DNA of 64,000 nt from Temnothorax longispinosus. Taxonomy: Eukaryota > Arthropoda > Insecta > Hymenoptera > Formicidae. Location: positions 11,817,199 to 11,881,198 of the forward strand of contig NC_092369.1 of assembly GCF_030848805.1 (NCBI RefSeq), read 5' to 3'. The notes beneath the pieces are model-generated. The model was not told where the DNA came from. It made no database searches and was given only the letters and a program-made list of their open reading frames with translations. Position numbers and translations under genes: made by a program. This document shows, piece after piece, positions 39,301 through 49,637 of the stretch (positions are counted from its first letter, which is position 1; the number at the start of each line of letters is the position of its first letter).

Positions 39301-42300
39301 TGGAGGAAGGGCGGTAAGAGGGAGGTATCGTCCGTTGCGCCGTTCAGGAGTAAACGGAACAGCGAAGGTGTATTTTGTGGAGGAGAAGGCTGCCTGCCAC
39401 GCGACCATGGGGCCCCATGGTGGGGATGTCGGCGTGCCAAGGGGCCCGCGGGACCATGGCGATTGTAGACCGCCGAGGGGGAGGAGAGGGCGGGCGTGTG
39501 TATATGGGGAGACAGGGGGAGAAGGAAGGTGGCGAGGCAAAGGGGGAAATGCAGCAGCAGCAGCAGCAGCTGTCGCTGCCAGTGCCCCCCTTCGTGTTAC
39601 CCTAGAAGGGGCCCACTGGAGGACATTGGCGCAGACCACGGGGGCCCCAGTGCATCTCAACCTGTCGCTGTTAAAATAACCGGGCAACGTTGATAATAGG
39701 CGATTTTTGGCGATCGTTTGGTATGTTTTGGTACATATACCAAAGTTGCTATGATATTGTGTCACGTTCGCGCGTCAGCTTTGCGCGATTTGAATTTTAA
39801 AAAGATGTAGAAAAATCTTTGGTTAATGCCGTAGAAACAAATTTCAATATTAAGACAATAAATGATTAATTAGAGTTTTAGATGAACATAAAAGAGATTA
39901 ATATTTCTTTTGCAATATATAAATTCTTACGTCCTGGTGCTAATTCCAGAGTTCAAAATAAATTTCAGAATTAAAGACTATAAGTTGCAAGATACAAGAT
40001 ACATTATGATAACTTATGACCATTTCAATAAATAATCATTTCTAATAAACAATGTACTATTACAAAAATAGCAAATTCGCGCAATTATGTCGTCAATGCG
40101 ATCCAATTTTGCGTTGAACAGTTGAATTTAATTTAAGTATTCGAGAATGTGGGTTAAACGCAAGTTGCATCATATGCTTGTTGGTAAACGTTGCACGTGG
40201 CAACGTTTACCACGTATTCGAGAAACGCTCCTTACATTCTCGATCGTCGCATAATATTGGATCGAAAACGAGAAGAGATCGGATCGATCGCTCATGGCGA
40301 TTCGCGCCGAGTAAAAGTACGCCCGTCGTCGATTCCATCGATCGGTGAAAACGGAATAGGCGTGTGTGCAAAATCGCATGTATAAAAAAAAGAAAGGCGC
40401 GCGCGAGAGAGAAGAGGCGAAGAGAGGAGAGAAGAGAGAAAGGAGAGATAAAAGAGAGGAGAGGAGAGGAAAAAGAGAATCCAAAGTGGCCGGAGTGCGT
40501 GCGCGCGCGTGCCACCGTCGGCACGTGGCACGCACGTGTTCCGGTTTCTCTTGATCTTGCTCGCACTCACTGACGACGCCTCTACGCGACGCTCTCGACA
40601 CGCGTGTTCATTCACACGACTTCACGAACGACGAACGCGCGGCAGGGCAACGAGGAAGATCCGAAGGCAGGAGAGCGAATCTTGGTGGTTGCCCTCGGGG
40701 GTATACATTCAACAGGTGATCTCGCGGCACTTCCGACGCCATTTTTACTTCCGCGATACAGCAACGAGCGTGATAAAGCTTGAGAAACTCAAACTAATTG
40801 GATGAAAAGGATGCATACCACTCTTTCTTCTCTCTTTTTACGGAGAATTGCGCAACGAGATGAATTTGATTATGTAAAAAGAGATCTCTCCACGGTACAA
40901 TAGTTCGTATATAATTTTCATTTTATTTAATTCATTGCGTTTTATTTCCTATTCTTTCTGAAAAGTAACCGAAAGAAGAAATCAGTTAAATCAGAATAAA
41001 AATTGTCTTTGGTAACAGAAGGGTTTAACGCAACGTGTTCGATCGGCGTTTCTCTCAACGGATTCTCATGAATCTCATGATCGTTTACCCAATTAGAAGT
41101 GACATTCCTCCGAGCTTCGTGCGGGCCATTGAACGTCAGAAGGTGACGTCGCGCGCTCGAGGACAGTGGCACCTGCCAAAAAATCGGAGCCCCTTTTTCG
41201 TAGCCGGCGCCGTCAGGAGAGAGAGAGCCCCGAGTGCACATTTGTTGTTCGAACCCCGGTCGCGTGGACGAGCGCGTCGCGCATACGCACACACGCATGG
41301 CGCGTACACAACATGCGTGCACGTACGCGTACCTACTATGCGCCTCGGCTGCATGTGAGCCAAACTTAACGAAATCTGGCCAGATGTCTATTTCGAACGT
41401 GGCGCAGGTCGGTACCGCGTGTCGTCGAAAACACACCCAGTGCATATGCGCTTCGCGCGTACGCACGTACATACGTATACCTACACGTATATATGCATGT
41501 ATGCATGCATGCGTGCGTGCATGCGTGCGTGCATGCCCACACACACGGTTCTGGCCAGATTCGTTCTCTATCGGATTGCACGTGCTTGTTGGTGCTTTAC
41601 AGGTGGCATTGCACCATCTCTTCCTGACTTTTGTCGTCACTCGAAACAAATCTGATAATAGAAAAGTGGGAAGAAAATAATTTTTTATTAGATACTATTA
41701 ACTTTTTGCTATTAAACTGTTAATGAAATTTTAATTCATTGTTCAATACTTCATGTATTCAATATTTTACTGATTAACATTCTTAATATTTTAGCCACGT
41801 GCAATCGTATACGTTCGCAAGTTTGCTTTACAGATATTCAATGTAAAGTAAAATTGAAAGAGAAAAATTCTATGTTAATGATAAACCATTTTAGTATAGT
41901 TGTAATTAGAATTAACAACCTCAACAGATTTATGCATAATTATGAATATTAAATGCTACATTACGTTACGATGTTTCGTTGCGGCGCAACAATAAAATAT
42001 AGTTGAGAACCATCGTGGCTACGCCAATGATGCAAGGGGATACTAGGATATGGTGCCCCTTGTAGGGTGGTGCTTTCAGTCAAGCTGGTAAGAGACACGA
42101 CTCTCTAGGACGATAGGTATTTGTCCTCACGAAGGATGATATTCGATCGCATCGTGATGAGAAGATTTTCGAAGATAAACTTTTATTTTTGCCTCTCTAC
42201 TGCCAATCCTGAAATATAACTGTATCCCCCTTTCGAGTCGTGACTCCAAATGTTAACGGTAAAATATAATCACCATATCAAAATGTACATTCGAGGAAAA

Positions 42301-43735
42301 TGAAGGAGATTTTTATAAGTCTTTAAGACGTCAGAAGAATACTGATCGATTGCGAGACGTTTCAGCAGCGCTTCATCGCGAATGATGAACGTGGAGAATC
42401 ATATACACGGATCATTCGGCATCTTTTTTATCGCGCCAAGCTTGTTTCTGTAACCCAGTTCTCGCCGCGGCTAATGGACTTTTGCTCTTCTCCGCGGAGC
42501 GTCGCAAATTTGCGGAGAGAAAATGAGGGTGATAGGGGGAGGGATGCACAGAGAGATGAGCAGAAAGAAACTTTGAAAAGCGAGCGGAGTATGACTGCGA
42601 GAGAAAGAAGGACGGAAAGAAACGGAGAGACATAAAGCGGGAGGTAACGAGAGCAAGGGTGCCGACGGAGAAAGAAAGAGAGAGGACCCGGAGCGCGAGT
42701 TTCACGCAGTGGCAAATTCATATCGACCATAACAGGAGCGAGGCGAATGGTGTATATACGCGGTTTGGTAACGAGGGACTTGCATTAGTCAGGAATTCTT
42801 GAGTGGCGCGCACCCGTGTTTTTCGCAAAAAGCCTTAAAATGTCTTCCATTTTCCGTCGTTTGCCTTTCGCCGCCAGTTGTTTCTGGCCGCCTCAAGTAA
42901 CGGTGATGAGATCGAGTGCGATACGCAGCATGTGAGAATTGCACACTTTACTCTCGAGCACAATTTGCAAAAAAAAACCCATTTTGACGCATTAGACAAT
43001 GCCAGAAAATTTCTTTAAAATTTCGATTAAAATATCGATGTCGCATGATGAATATTCAAGATAATATATTTCCCATGCTCATTATGTAATTAATATAATA
43101 TATTAATATAATAAATTAATATATGATATTAAAATAATAAATTAATATAATTTAAATATTTCTATCAATTAGAGAGAAAAATACCATTTACGGTCCGGAC
43201 TGAATCTTGATAGCCTAATAATATTGTGTAATTTTGTATATTTTTTCCAAACTCAAGTATTTAAGTTTACTTACGAAAACAGTTTCGTAAGTTCAAATTA
43301 TAATTATTCCGTTTTATAAAAATAATAAAGATGTACGATAATGATGCAATTTAACTCGATATACATATTATTGATGTAATTATGAACTTTTCAGCGTAAT
43401 AAGAGATTAATATTAACAATATCGAAATAAAGCAGTTGAAATTGTAATTGTAATTACTCCGTTGTATGAAAGTTGTGTAAAAGTAATAAAGATGCATATT
43501 GATGATGCAATTTAACTCAATATAATATATTGAGTTAAATTTAAAAGTTTATAATTACGTTAATAATATTATTATTAACGTAATTATAAACTTTTCGGCG
43601 TAATAAGATTGATATTAATAATATCGAGATAAGGCAGTTGATTCGAGCAGGGATTCGCGTGACCTATCGACACCACTGCACGCGTTCGCTCGTATGTTTG
43701 CGAGAGAACGAGAGAGAGCGAGCGATGAAGAAAAC

Positions 43736-43773
<38 letters not shown>

Positions 43774-46700
43774 GAGAGCGAAAGAGCGAGAGAGCGAGAT
43801 AGCGAGGCCGATACAACGGACGAAGAGGGAACGATCCTGATTGGGAGAATGCGCGGTTGGGAGAGGATGCTCGTTGGCGGGGAAAGGGATCGAGTTTAGG
43901 GCGACGGGTGAACGGGGACGGTCGAGGGCGAGAGGGGTAGAAGCAGATGCTCATCGAGTCCCCGCTGTAAATGTAGATTATGCCCGCGCCCTTAATTTGT
44001 GTGCGTGCATACGTGAACGCACTCTGGACTTGGCCTTTCCTAAGGAGAGGATTGAAAAGCGTCCAAGGAGACCGCCGCCCGCCGACTCTGGATAAAATTC
44101 GCCAGAATATATTTATAACCGCGCGATACCGCTATCTCCTTCGCGGAATCTGCCTGCATCTCGCGTAAACGCGCGCTCTCGCAAAATTGCACCGCTCCAG
44201 TATTAATAAACCACTCAGTATTAATAAACGAAGCGACGGTTCTGACTGTGGAACATCGCGGATTCATACGGAGAGATTAAATAGGGTTTTTTTATCGCGG
44301 ATAATCGTACATTTTCATTCATTATTGTGCCGATCGCTATAAGATGTTTAAATCGCGTTAAAAAATTAAGTTTTCAAAACATTAATTTTTCAAAAGAATT
44401 TTTATAAAAGAAACTGACACTTTCTTTTATAAAAAGAGAAAAGATTTTTCTTTTTTGGATTTTAACTTTTTTTTCCTAAAATCAGTCAAGCTTGAATGCG
44501 AGAGGGAGGCAAAATTCTGCGGCAATCTTAGATGGTGCGACGTCGCGATGGTACATTTTTCCGACACCGGCAGAAGATGACGCACCCTCCTCCATATTTT
44601 AAGTATGTGGGTTTTCGACATGAGCCATTATAAGTTCGAGGACGCGCGCGCGTGAGGCGCGTGCACGCGAGACGGGGAAAGAAAGGCTGAGAAAGAGGCG
44701 GCGGTACACGGGAGTGAGAAAAAAAACGGAGAAAGAGAGAGAGACGGAGCGAGAGGCAGGTGCATCACGGTGACACTCCCTCGATAATTCTCCGGAGAGA
44801 GAGGAGAGAGAGAGAGGAAAGAGAGAGGAGGAAGAAAGACGGCAGTGGCCGGAGAAAGAAAAAGAGAGAAGGACCTAAGTCACGAGTGTTGTGTCTGGAG
44901 CCTCGTTTATGGTCGTTCGGTTAAACTCTCGCTCCGAGGAAGGAGAGTTTCGAAAATGGCGCCGGGACGTGGGGTTCGGCAGACCCCGGGCCGGAATGTT
45001 GAGCATGGCAACCTTCGCGGTACGATACGGGATATCTCGCGATCGGGGGAGAGTCGCGAAAACGGCGTTATTGGAATATTCGACGGGCCTCGCCCGAAAT
45101 ATTTCGCTCGCGGAAGGCCACCTTATTCCGTACGGGAAATTGCGCGCGAGTCGTGCACTGGCCAAAAAGACACACGCGAGCTAATGATATTTCTTTATAC
45201 TTAAAACACTGAAATATAAAACGGATACCCGATAAAGAATATTTAACGATTAAGAGTCGCAACACGAGGCGGCAGCGCAAGTGGAGCGACAACATTTCGA
45301 ACGTTCGATGCGTGAACGCTCGCGCTATACGTGAATCACACACGTGTGTTTGTTAAACTATATTTTATCGAGCTCGCTACTTCCTGAAACAAACTAGTGT
45401 CCCAGGTAGATTTACTCGTGAGTCACACCGTGCGCGACTAATTTTAGATCCGTTGGGTTTCGGCACCGCGTGTGTTTTCCTCGCATTACGCGTAATTTCG
45501 AATCAGATTATTTTCTCGCGCCGGCACGAAACGTTTATCTTCGCCGACGGACCGCATCTCGTCGCCGCGACGGCGAAACGCGGCGCGAAATCATTCTCGA
45601 AGCGATCGTTTTGCCGGCGAATCATGAAACACGGAAAGACAATGGAACGCTTATCTCTCCGACCGCCTTTTAAATCTGTTTATGTACGTTACTACGTTGC
45701 GTTGCGTGTCTGATAAAATTTCAGTCGATCGGTCAATTATGCGCAATATGGGAAAGCAGTCAAACCAAAGACCTCAGTGGGTGAATCTTTTTCGGATTGG
45801 AGGGAATAAAGAATGAAAACGAACACCGGAAGTATTTTCGGTAAGTAGGATGGACACTCTATTTTCGGATACCCTTGCACTTGAACCCCGTGACGATCCT
45901 CGACTGTAGGATACTGCAGGAAATCATAAGAATGTTGCTTTCGTGATTTACTTTCGTGACAAAACTCTATCTCGATGATTATTTCCCTCGTCTTCTATTA
46001 AATTGATTACTTTATATCAATGTTATTAATAATATTATTAATTACATATAAGTCTGTTGTCAATTCTTCAACTGTTATCTTCTACGCTTGCGATTAGACC
46101 GAAATTTAATACGAACTGTTTGCAAAATAGCATACGGAGCGATCGTGCCGTGAATTAAAGGCTCGCGACCGTCGTAATATAGCTCGTTAAGTATGGTACG
46201 CAAAGTAATACGAGCCTTAATAACGACCGCGGCGCAGTAAGATCCGCGACGAAGGTCTGTTCGACGCGAAACGACAATCGTCGAGATTAACGGGCCGAAA
46301 CGGACCGACGACAGTCAACTGTCTCATATTTATCAAATTATGAGAAACGAGACTCGGCGAATCTGACACCCGGTAGAAACATTCGAGCGTAAATAACGAG
46401 CCCCATCGATCCTGGCCGCAACGGTTCTTCGATCGGCGAAGAACGGAGATGTTTAATCTTCTATCGTTAAAATATTCCCGACGTGAAGGCATTCGATAGA
46501 CGCGATATCAAATATCTTGCTATCATTTTAATATTACCGAGAATATAATCATTTGCAATACTTAACGAAACGTAACTCGGGGTGATTGTTCATTGTTTCG
46601 AGCGTCTCGTAAAATTACGCAGAACGTTGTTTTGTAAACCGCTGCGCGCAAGGGATCGCCAACTACGACAGAGTACGTTGCCCTTTTCCCGCGCCGTCTC

Positions 46701-48896
46701 TCATTTGCCGTCCTAAAAAGTTTCATGGCAAACGCAATGCCGCGATATAAATTATATTTATACCGAATAGCCGGCGCAGAGCTCCCGCAGCGTTTTCAAA
46801 GGAATATGGGGAACGTCTCGGACGAGACGTTCTAAAACGTAGTTTTTGCGGTCTTTCCGAGACGCTCGGTGCGCCGAACTTAGCCTACGGGAGGCCCTAC
46901 AGGCACCGTCGTCTTCCAAACAGCGTCTCAAACCAAACAAACGTTTGAGACTTAGTTGCCAACTAATGCCACGGATTCCCGGCCTCGCAACACATCTCGC
47001 GCCCTTCTCTCTCAATCGTAATTTCGTAATTGCTTTGTGCACCCGGCGATAATTAACGTGGGAATCTCGCGGTTTCAAAAAGCGTAATACCATGTGAATA
47101 ATTCGACGTCTAACTAGGAGCAAATACACAGTAATTGTACCATTATTTGAAAAACAAATCGAAGAAATATAGCTGCAAGCTTGATATAAGTAAGCAAGAT
47201 GCAAATATTAGATTTTTTATGGTTTTAATTATGATATTTAAATATGAAACAGGAATAAAGACTTTATCAATATATTTTTTAGATATATTTTTCTCTAAAA
47301 TAAATAAATAGATATAATATTCTAAGATTATTTGCAGCACTTGGAATCTTCTTTATCAAGTGCTTGTTTCATCGATAAATAACAGTAGAAGTAATCAAAT
47401 AATAAATATTTAAAAACCACCAAATATTAAAACTACCAAAACCTGTCAAATATTAGATATTTAAAGACTAGCGGGAGCTAGAATTCTGACACGTGCCGCG
47501 ATAATCGAAGATTGTCGAAGGATGAGAACCGCTTTCGAGAGGTAACGCACGATTCCGCGGCACGCAACGGCGCATCGCTCCGTGGCTGTTTCTCTGGCAG
47601 GTGTATGAAGCGAGAAATAAAAGAAAAACGTTCGCGGAGGCTGACTGCCGAGGGAGCGAGAGGAAGGCAGAGGTAGAGCGAGAGAGAGAAAGGAAGAGAG
47701 AAGAGAGGCTCGCGAGAAAGGAGGAAAAAGGATTCGATTTATGGACTCTCGCATTACATCCGAGCGATTAACCACTAACGATTCGTACAATCGCGGTGGC
47801 GTCCCGGCACGTGGTGCGAGCGTAAAGCCTCGACAGATCGGCGAGAGCGGAACGGAGCATCGCGACGGCGATCATCTCTTTTCCCGGAAGCCTCCCTATC
47901 GGCGTTCACCCTCGCGCATTCATACGAGCACGCTTCACACACATGCATACACGCATATTCGCATATACACACGCACACGCACACGTCGCTCCATCGCTCA
48001 CACTGTTGCACATGACAGCAGTGAGCAGCGTACGGCGACGGACGTCTCTCTGACGCGTCTAGGTTATGTTGTTCGCATCCCGGCGCGGCGCCGCGACGCA
48101 CGGCAAGTAGACGAGGAACACGCGCCGACGGAGGGAAAATCGTCGGCGTCGGGGCAGAGGGTGATCAGAACGCGGGGAACACGAGGCAGAGAGCCGTCGC
48201 TCTCGTCGCTAGTTGCCGTCGACGGGGCAGCACTGTCCAGGGCACTGACAAGCGAACCAAAACACAGAGCGGAGAGGTAGCCCTGGCGGCCGTCGACGAC
48301 ACGATCGTCCGACGCGCCGATCCTCGGCGCGATCGCGGGCTCGATCGACCGGCGTCTCGACGCCGACGGGCCGTTAAATACGCACGCCGCACCGTATAAG
48401 AACACCAGATACACCAGAGACACCGGAGCAGGCGACGGAGACGGAGAGGAGAGACGTCCGTCGCTTTCGTCTTCCGCACGGGCCACGCACGGCGCAAGGT
48501 ATCCCGTGCGCGAGGGGAGACACGGGCACTACGGACGACGCACACTCACCAGGCTGCTTGTTGGCGATCTTGTTGAAACAGTTCTGAAAGACCTCGTAGA
48601 GATGCATCGGCTCGTCGTCGCTGGCCGCCATGTTTTCGCACGAGACGTGAAAACGAGTGGACGTTCCGTGGTCGAGGCGAGTGGGCACGGTTTCGCGGTG
48701 CGGCCGCGCGCGGAGCCACCCTCCTCCCGCTACGATCACCCACACTACTGAAGTGCGCCGCTTCACGGACGCGGCTCTTATACCCGCGACGCTGCCGCCA
48801 CCGCCGCCGCGCGTCCGTGGCCGAGCGCCGCCGCCGTCGCGGCACCCGCGCGCCGTTTTCGAATCGCGCCGATCCCGACAATTCAAATTTTGTACA
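30270..48896 (-). CDS. da: daughterless, E-protein bHLH transcription factor (5' part)
   Basis: Daughterless is the only class I bHLH (E-protein) of insects. It heterodimerises with tissue-specific bHLH partners in the nucleus on CANNTG sites, controlling neurogenesis, sex determination and growth. Identification rests on the first coding exon, whose peptide MHLYEVFQNCFNKIANKQP matches the Drosophila Da N-terminus I know almost residue for residue. Visible coding exons on the minus strand are 48550-48631, 33194-33243, 30966-31218, 30690-30718 and 30270-30314, with phases 1, 0, 1, 0, 0 at their ends, giving an unbroken 153-codon reading. All have GT-AG borders. The second activation domain and the bHLH domain are not visible and probably lie beyond the left edge. 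The first coding intron is about 15 kb. The 5' UTR probably begins with an acceptor at 48897-48898. Confidence 0.9.
30690..30718 (-). CDS. da: da coding exon 4, 29-nt microexon with basic cluster
   Basis: A 29-nt exon with acceptor ttcAG and donor GTAAGTATT. Joined to the single G left by exon 3 it reads GAATVKRKKD and ends in phase 0. The KRKK cluster is a candidate nuclear localisation signal; vertebrate E-proteins such as TCF4 have a comparable basic stretch (TKKVRK) in the matching region. Skipping this exon would shift the frame, because 29 is not a multiple of three. Confidence 0.8.
30966..31218 (-). CDS. da: da coding exon 3, Gly/Pro-rich region
   Basis: A 253-nt exon bounded by tttcAG and GTAAGTCC, starting in phase 0 with AYSSGAFGPTAGG. 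A Pro-Gly stretch with a long glycine run follows (bases about 31121-31190), then a Ser/Thr/Pro/Val-rich tail ending NPAG plus one base. Drosophila Da also has poly-glycine runs in its N-terminal transactivation half. The repeat is G-rich on the coding strand and could form quadruplexes; its length may be polymorphic or mis-assembled. Confidence 0.85.
31219..33193 (-). other. da: da intron between exons 2 and 3
   Basis: About 2.0 kb of AT-rich sequence with no exon or RNA gene recognised. It contains short A/T homopolymer runs and a short hairpin (about 32796-32818) with arms around aaggatat. Confidence 0.7.
33194..33243 (-). CDS. da: da coding exon 2 (50 nt)
   Basis: Bounded by tttcAG and GTGAGTGATC. 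Two leading bases join the last G of exon 1 to make Glu, then it reads KPGFQTPYGPTIDNGM and ends in phase 0. Drosophila Da has a similar SPYGSLGVENGM segment at this position after its N-terminal motif, which supports the assignment. Confidence 0.85.
39410..39425. repeat. Perfect 16-bp palindrome CCATGGGGCCCCATGG region
   Basis: A perfect palindrome containing two CCATGG sites around GGGGCCCC, followed within about 40 bases by another CCATGG. It sits in a GC-rich block that also contains a short (CAG)n tract. Function unknown. Confidence 0.7.
39550..39570. repeat. (CAG)n short tract
   Basis: About seven CAG units on the plus strand, giving a short Gln or Ala run in plus frames and an Ala-rich run in a 221-codon minus frame (39100-39765). 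That minus frame has no matching splice sites to da and no recognisable domain, so it is not annotated as coding. Confidence 0.8.
40183..40211. promoter_or_regulatory. 29-bp perfect palindrome centred on E-box CACGTG
   Basis: Arms GGTAAACGTTGC (40183-40194) and GCAACGTTTACC (40200-40211) are perfect reverse complements around ACGTG, so the centre (40194-40199) is the E-box CACGTG. Another E-box, CATATG, lies at 40171-40176 within a weaker dyad. The site is in da intron 1 at the edge of a CpG-rich, GA-rich island. bHLH dimers bind CANNTG; which dimer binds here, and whether da regulates itself through it, is inference. Confidence 0.5.
40385..40480. repeat. Purine-rich GA tract
   Basis: An irregular GAGA/AAGAG tract within a CpG-rich block. 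Plus frames are Arg/Glu/Lys repeats and minus frames Ser/Leu/Phe repeats, so no gene is called. Together with the flanking CpG-rich sequence it could be a regulatory island. Confidence 0.75.
41483..41537. repeat. TGCA/TGCG tandem repeat
   Basis: Short units of TGCA, TGTA and TGCG are repeated for about 55 bases, flanked by further CA/TG alternation. It accounts for Cys/His/Met- and Ala/Cys-rich spurious frames on both strands. Confidence 0.85.
43298..43640. repeat. Diverged tandem duplication in AT-rich DNA
   Basis: Two adjacent copies of a block (about 43298-43445 and 43448-43640) share, in order, a TTCCGTT/CTCCGTTG start, AATAAAGATG, GATGATGCAATTTAACTC, TAATTAT.AACTTTTC.GCGTAATAAGA and ATATCGA.ATAA.GCAGTTGA. 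Copy two contains an extra segment made of two perfect palindromes (43511-43539 and 43543-43595). No coding potential. Likely an old segmental tandem duplication or a repeat element pair. Confidence 0.8.
43737..43770. repeat. (GA)n microsatellite
   Basis: A pure GA run of about 34 bases followed by further GAGCGAGA units up to about 43806. Confidence 0.95.
46811..46951. repeat. Pair of perfect short hairpins with GTCTC/GAGAC cores
   Basis: Hairpin one has 10-nt arms 46811-46820 and 46823-46832 with a 2-nt loop. Hairpin two has 9-nt arms 46925-46933 and 46943-46951 with a 9-nt loop. Both arms contain GTCTC and its complement, and a further GAGACG lies between them. Possibly remnants of a palindromic repeat element. 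Confidence 0.5.
48550..48631 (-). CDS. da: da coding exon 1 with conserved N-terminal motif
   Basis: ATG at 48631 in the context aacATGGCG. It encodes 27 residues, MAASDDEP followed by MHLYEVFQNCFNKIANKQP, and ends one base into the next codon at a GTGAGTGTG donor. The peptide is nearly identical to the Drosophila Daughterless N-terminus, which makes it the anchor for naming this gene. The start is certain because the conserved motif begins at this Met. Confidence 0.95.
48632..48896 (-). promoter_or_regulatory. da: da 5' UTR, CpG-rich, preceded by an acceptor
   Basis: The 265 bases in front of the da ATG are CpG-rich and end upstream at a strong acceptor (tttctttacAG at 48897-48898). The coding exon may therefore start with a spliced 5' UTR whose first exon lies toward 49 kb or beyond. 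Alternatively transcription begins inside the CpG-rich block. No TATA box is evident. Confidence 0.5.
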
Positions 48897-48899
48897 CTG

Positions 48900-49637
48900 T
48901 AAAGAAATATACATATATGCGTCAATCGAGTGATTTTACGAAGAAACTTATAAGTCATGATCTTTTATACTTTTAGAAATGACAAGTTTTAAACAAGGAA
49001 TTTGATAGGAGATTCGGTTTCTCGACGGAGACATGGAACGATTGTCATGGATATTTATCGGCAATCATTCTTTCAGGACGATTTTTCTTCGACGATGTTT
49101 GCATTAAAATCTTTTATTCACAAGTCAATAGTAGAAATGGTTATACAGAATAGAATCTGAATATATTAAAAATATTAGGTACGTGCGGCGATCTGTGTAG
49201 AAATGTTATATAATACATGAGATTTAAATCGTTGTAATCGATTAATTCGCTAAATAGACGATAGTAATATCATAATTCATAAATATAATCATCAGTCGAT
49301 TAAAGTAACTAATGCCTCTATAATATAGCCATTGTTATATCGCTATTGTGTCATTAAACAAAATATATAGAAACATTGTATACATATATATTTTAACATA
49401 TTGCTTAAAATTTAACCAAAAAATAGAAAATTAACATGAATAAATAACTTATAATCTTTGATTTTTGGCGATATAAAACATTATGTAAGACAACTTATAA
49501 AATTTAAACAATTATTTATCAATGCTATATAGCATTAATAATCTTATGAAATTAGAATCTAAAGTATCGTTATGTCACAAACATGTGTATATTGCATGAA
49601 TTTGAAGCTGCTTTTTCGAACAATCTCTGTTTCAATC
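48900..49637. other. AT-rich spacer between da and AGTRAP genes
   Basis: About 740 bases of AT-rich sequence. It should contain the AGTRAP 3' UTR and possibly upstream da sequence, since both genes are on the minus strand. I see no clear polyadenylation signal or other gene. Confidence 0.6.

Larger units (their letters stand above)
33244..48549 (-). other. da: First coding intron of da (about 15.3 kb)
   Basis: No da exon with matching phase was found here. The intron contains AT-rich sequence, a CpG/purine-rich island around 40.2-40.7 kb with a palindromic E-box, a (CAG)n tract (39550-39570), a tandem duplication (43298-43640), (GA)n tracts, TGCA/TGCG repeats at 41483-41537 and a second CpG-rich block at 47.6-48.5 kb next to exon 1. 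Open frames in these blocks lack splice support. Long first introns of developmental regulators often carry enhancers, which is inference here. Confidence 0.6.

Noticed and set aside
39100..39765. 221-codon minus frame
   Set aside because: Low-complexity Ala/Pro/Ser sequence from CAG and GC-rich repeats, no homology recognised.
40942..41649. 235-codon minus frame with His/Cys/Thr repeats
   Set aside because: Passes through TGCA/TGCG and CA repeats; composition is repeat-derived.
48064..48549. Open frame running on from da exon 1 past its donor
   Set aside because: The GTGAGTGTG donor and the phase match to exon 2 show this is intron; the frame is open only because of high GC.
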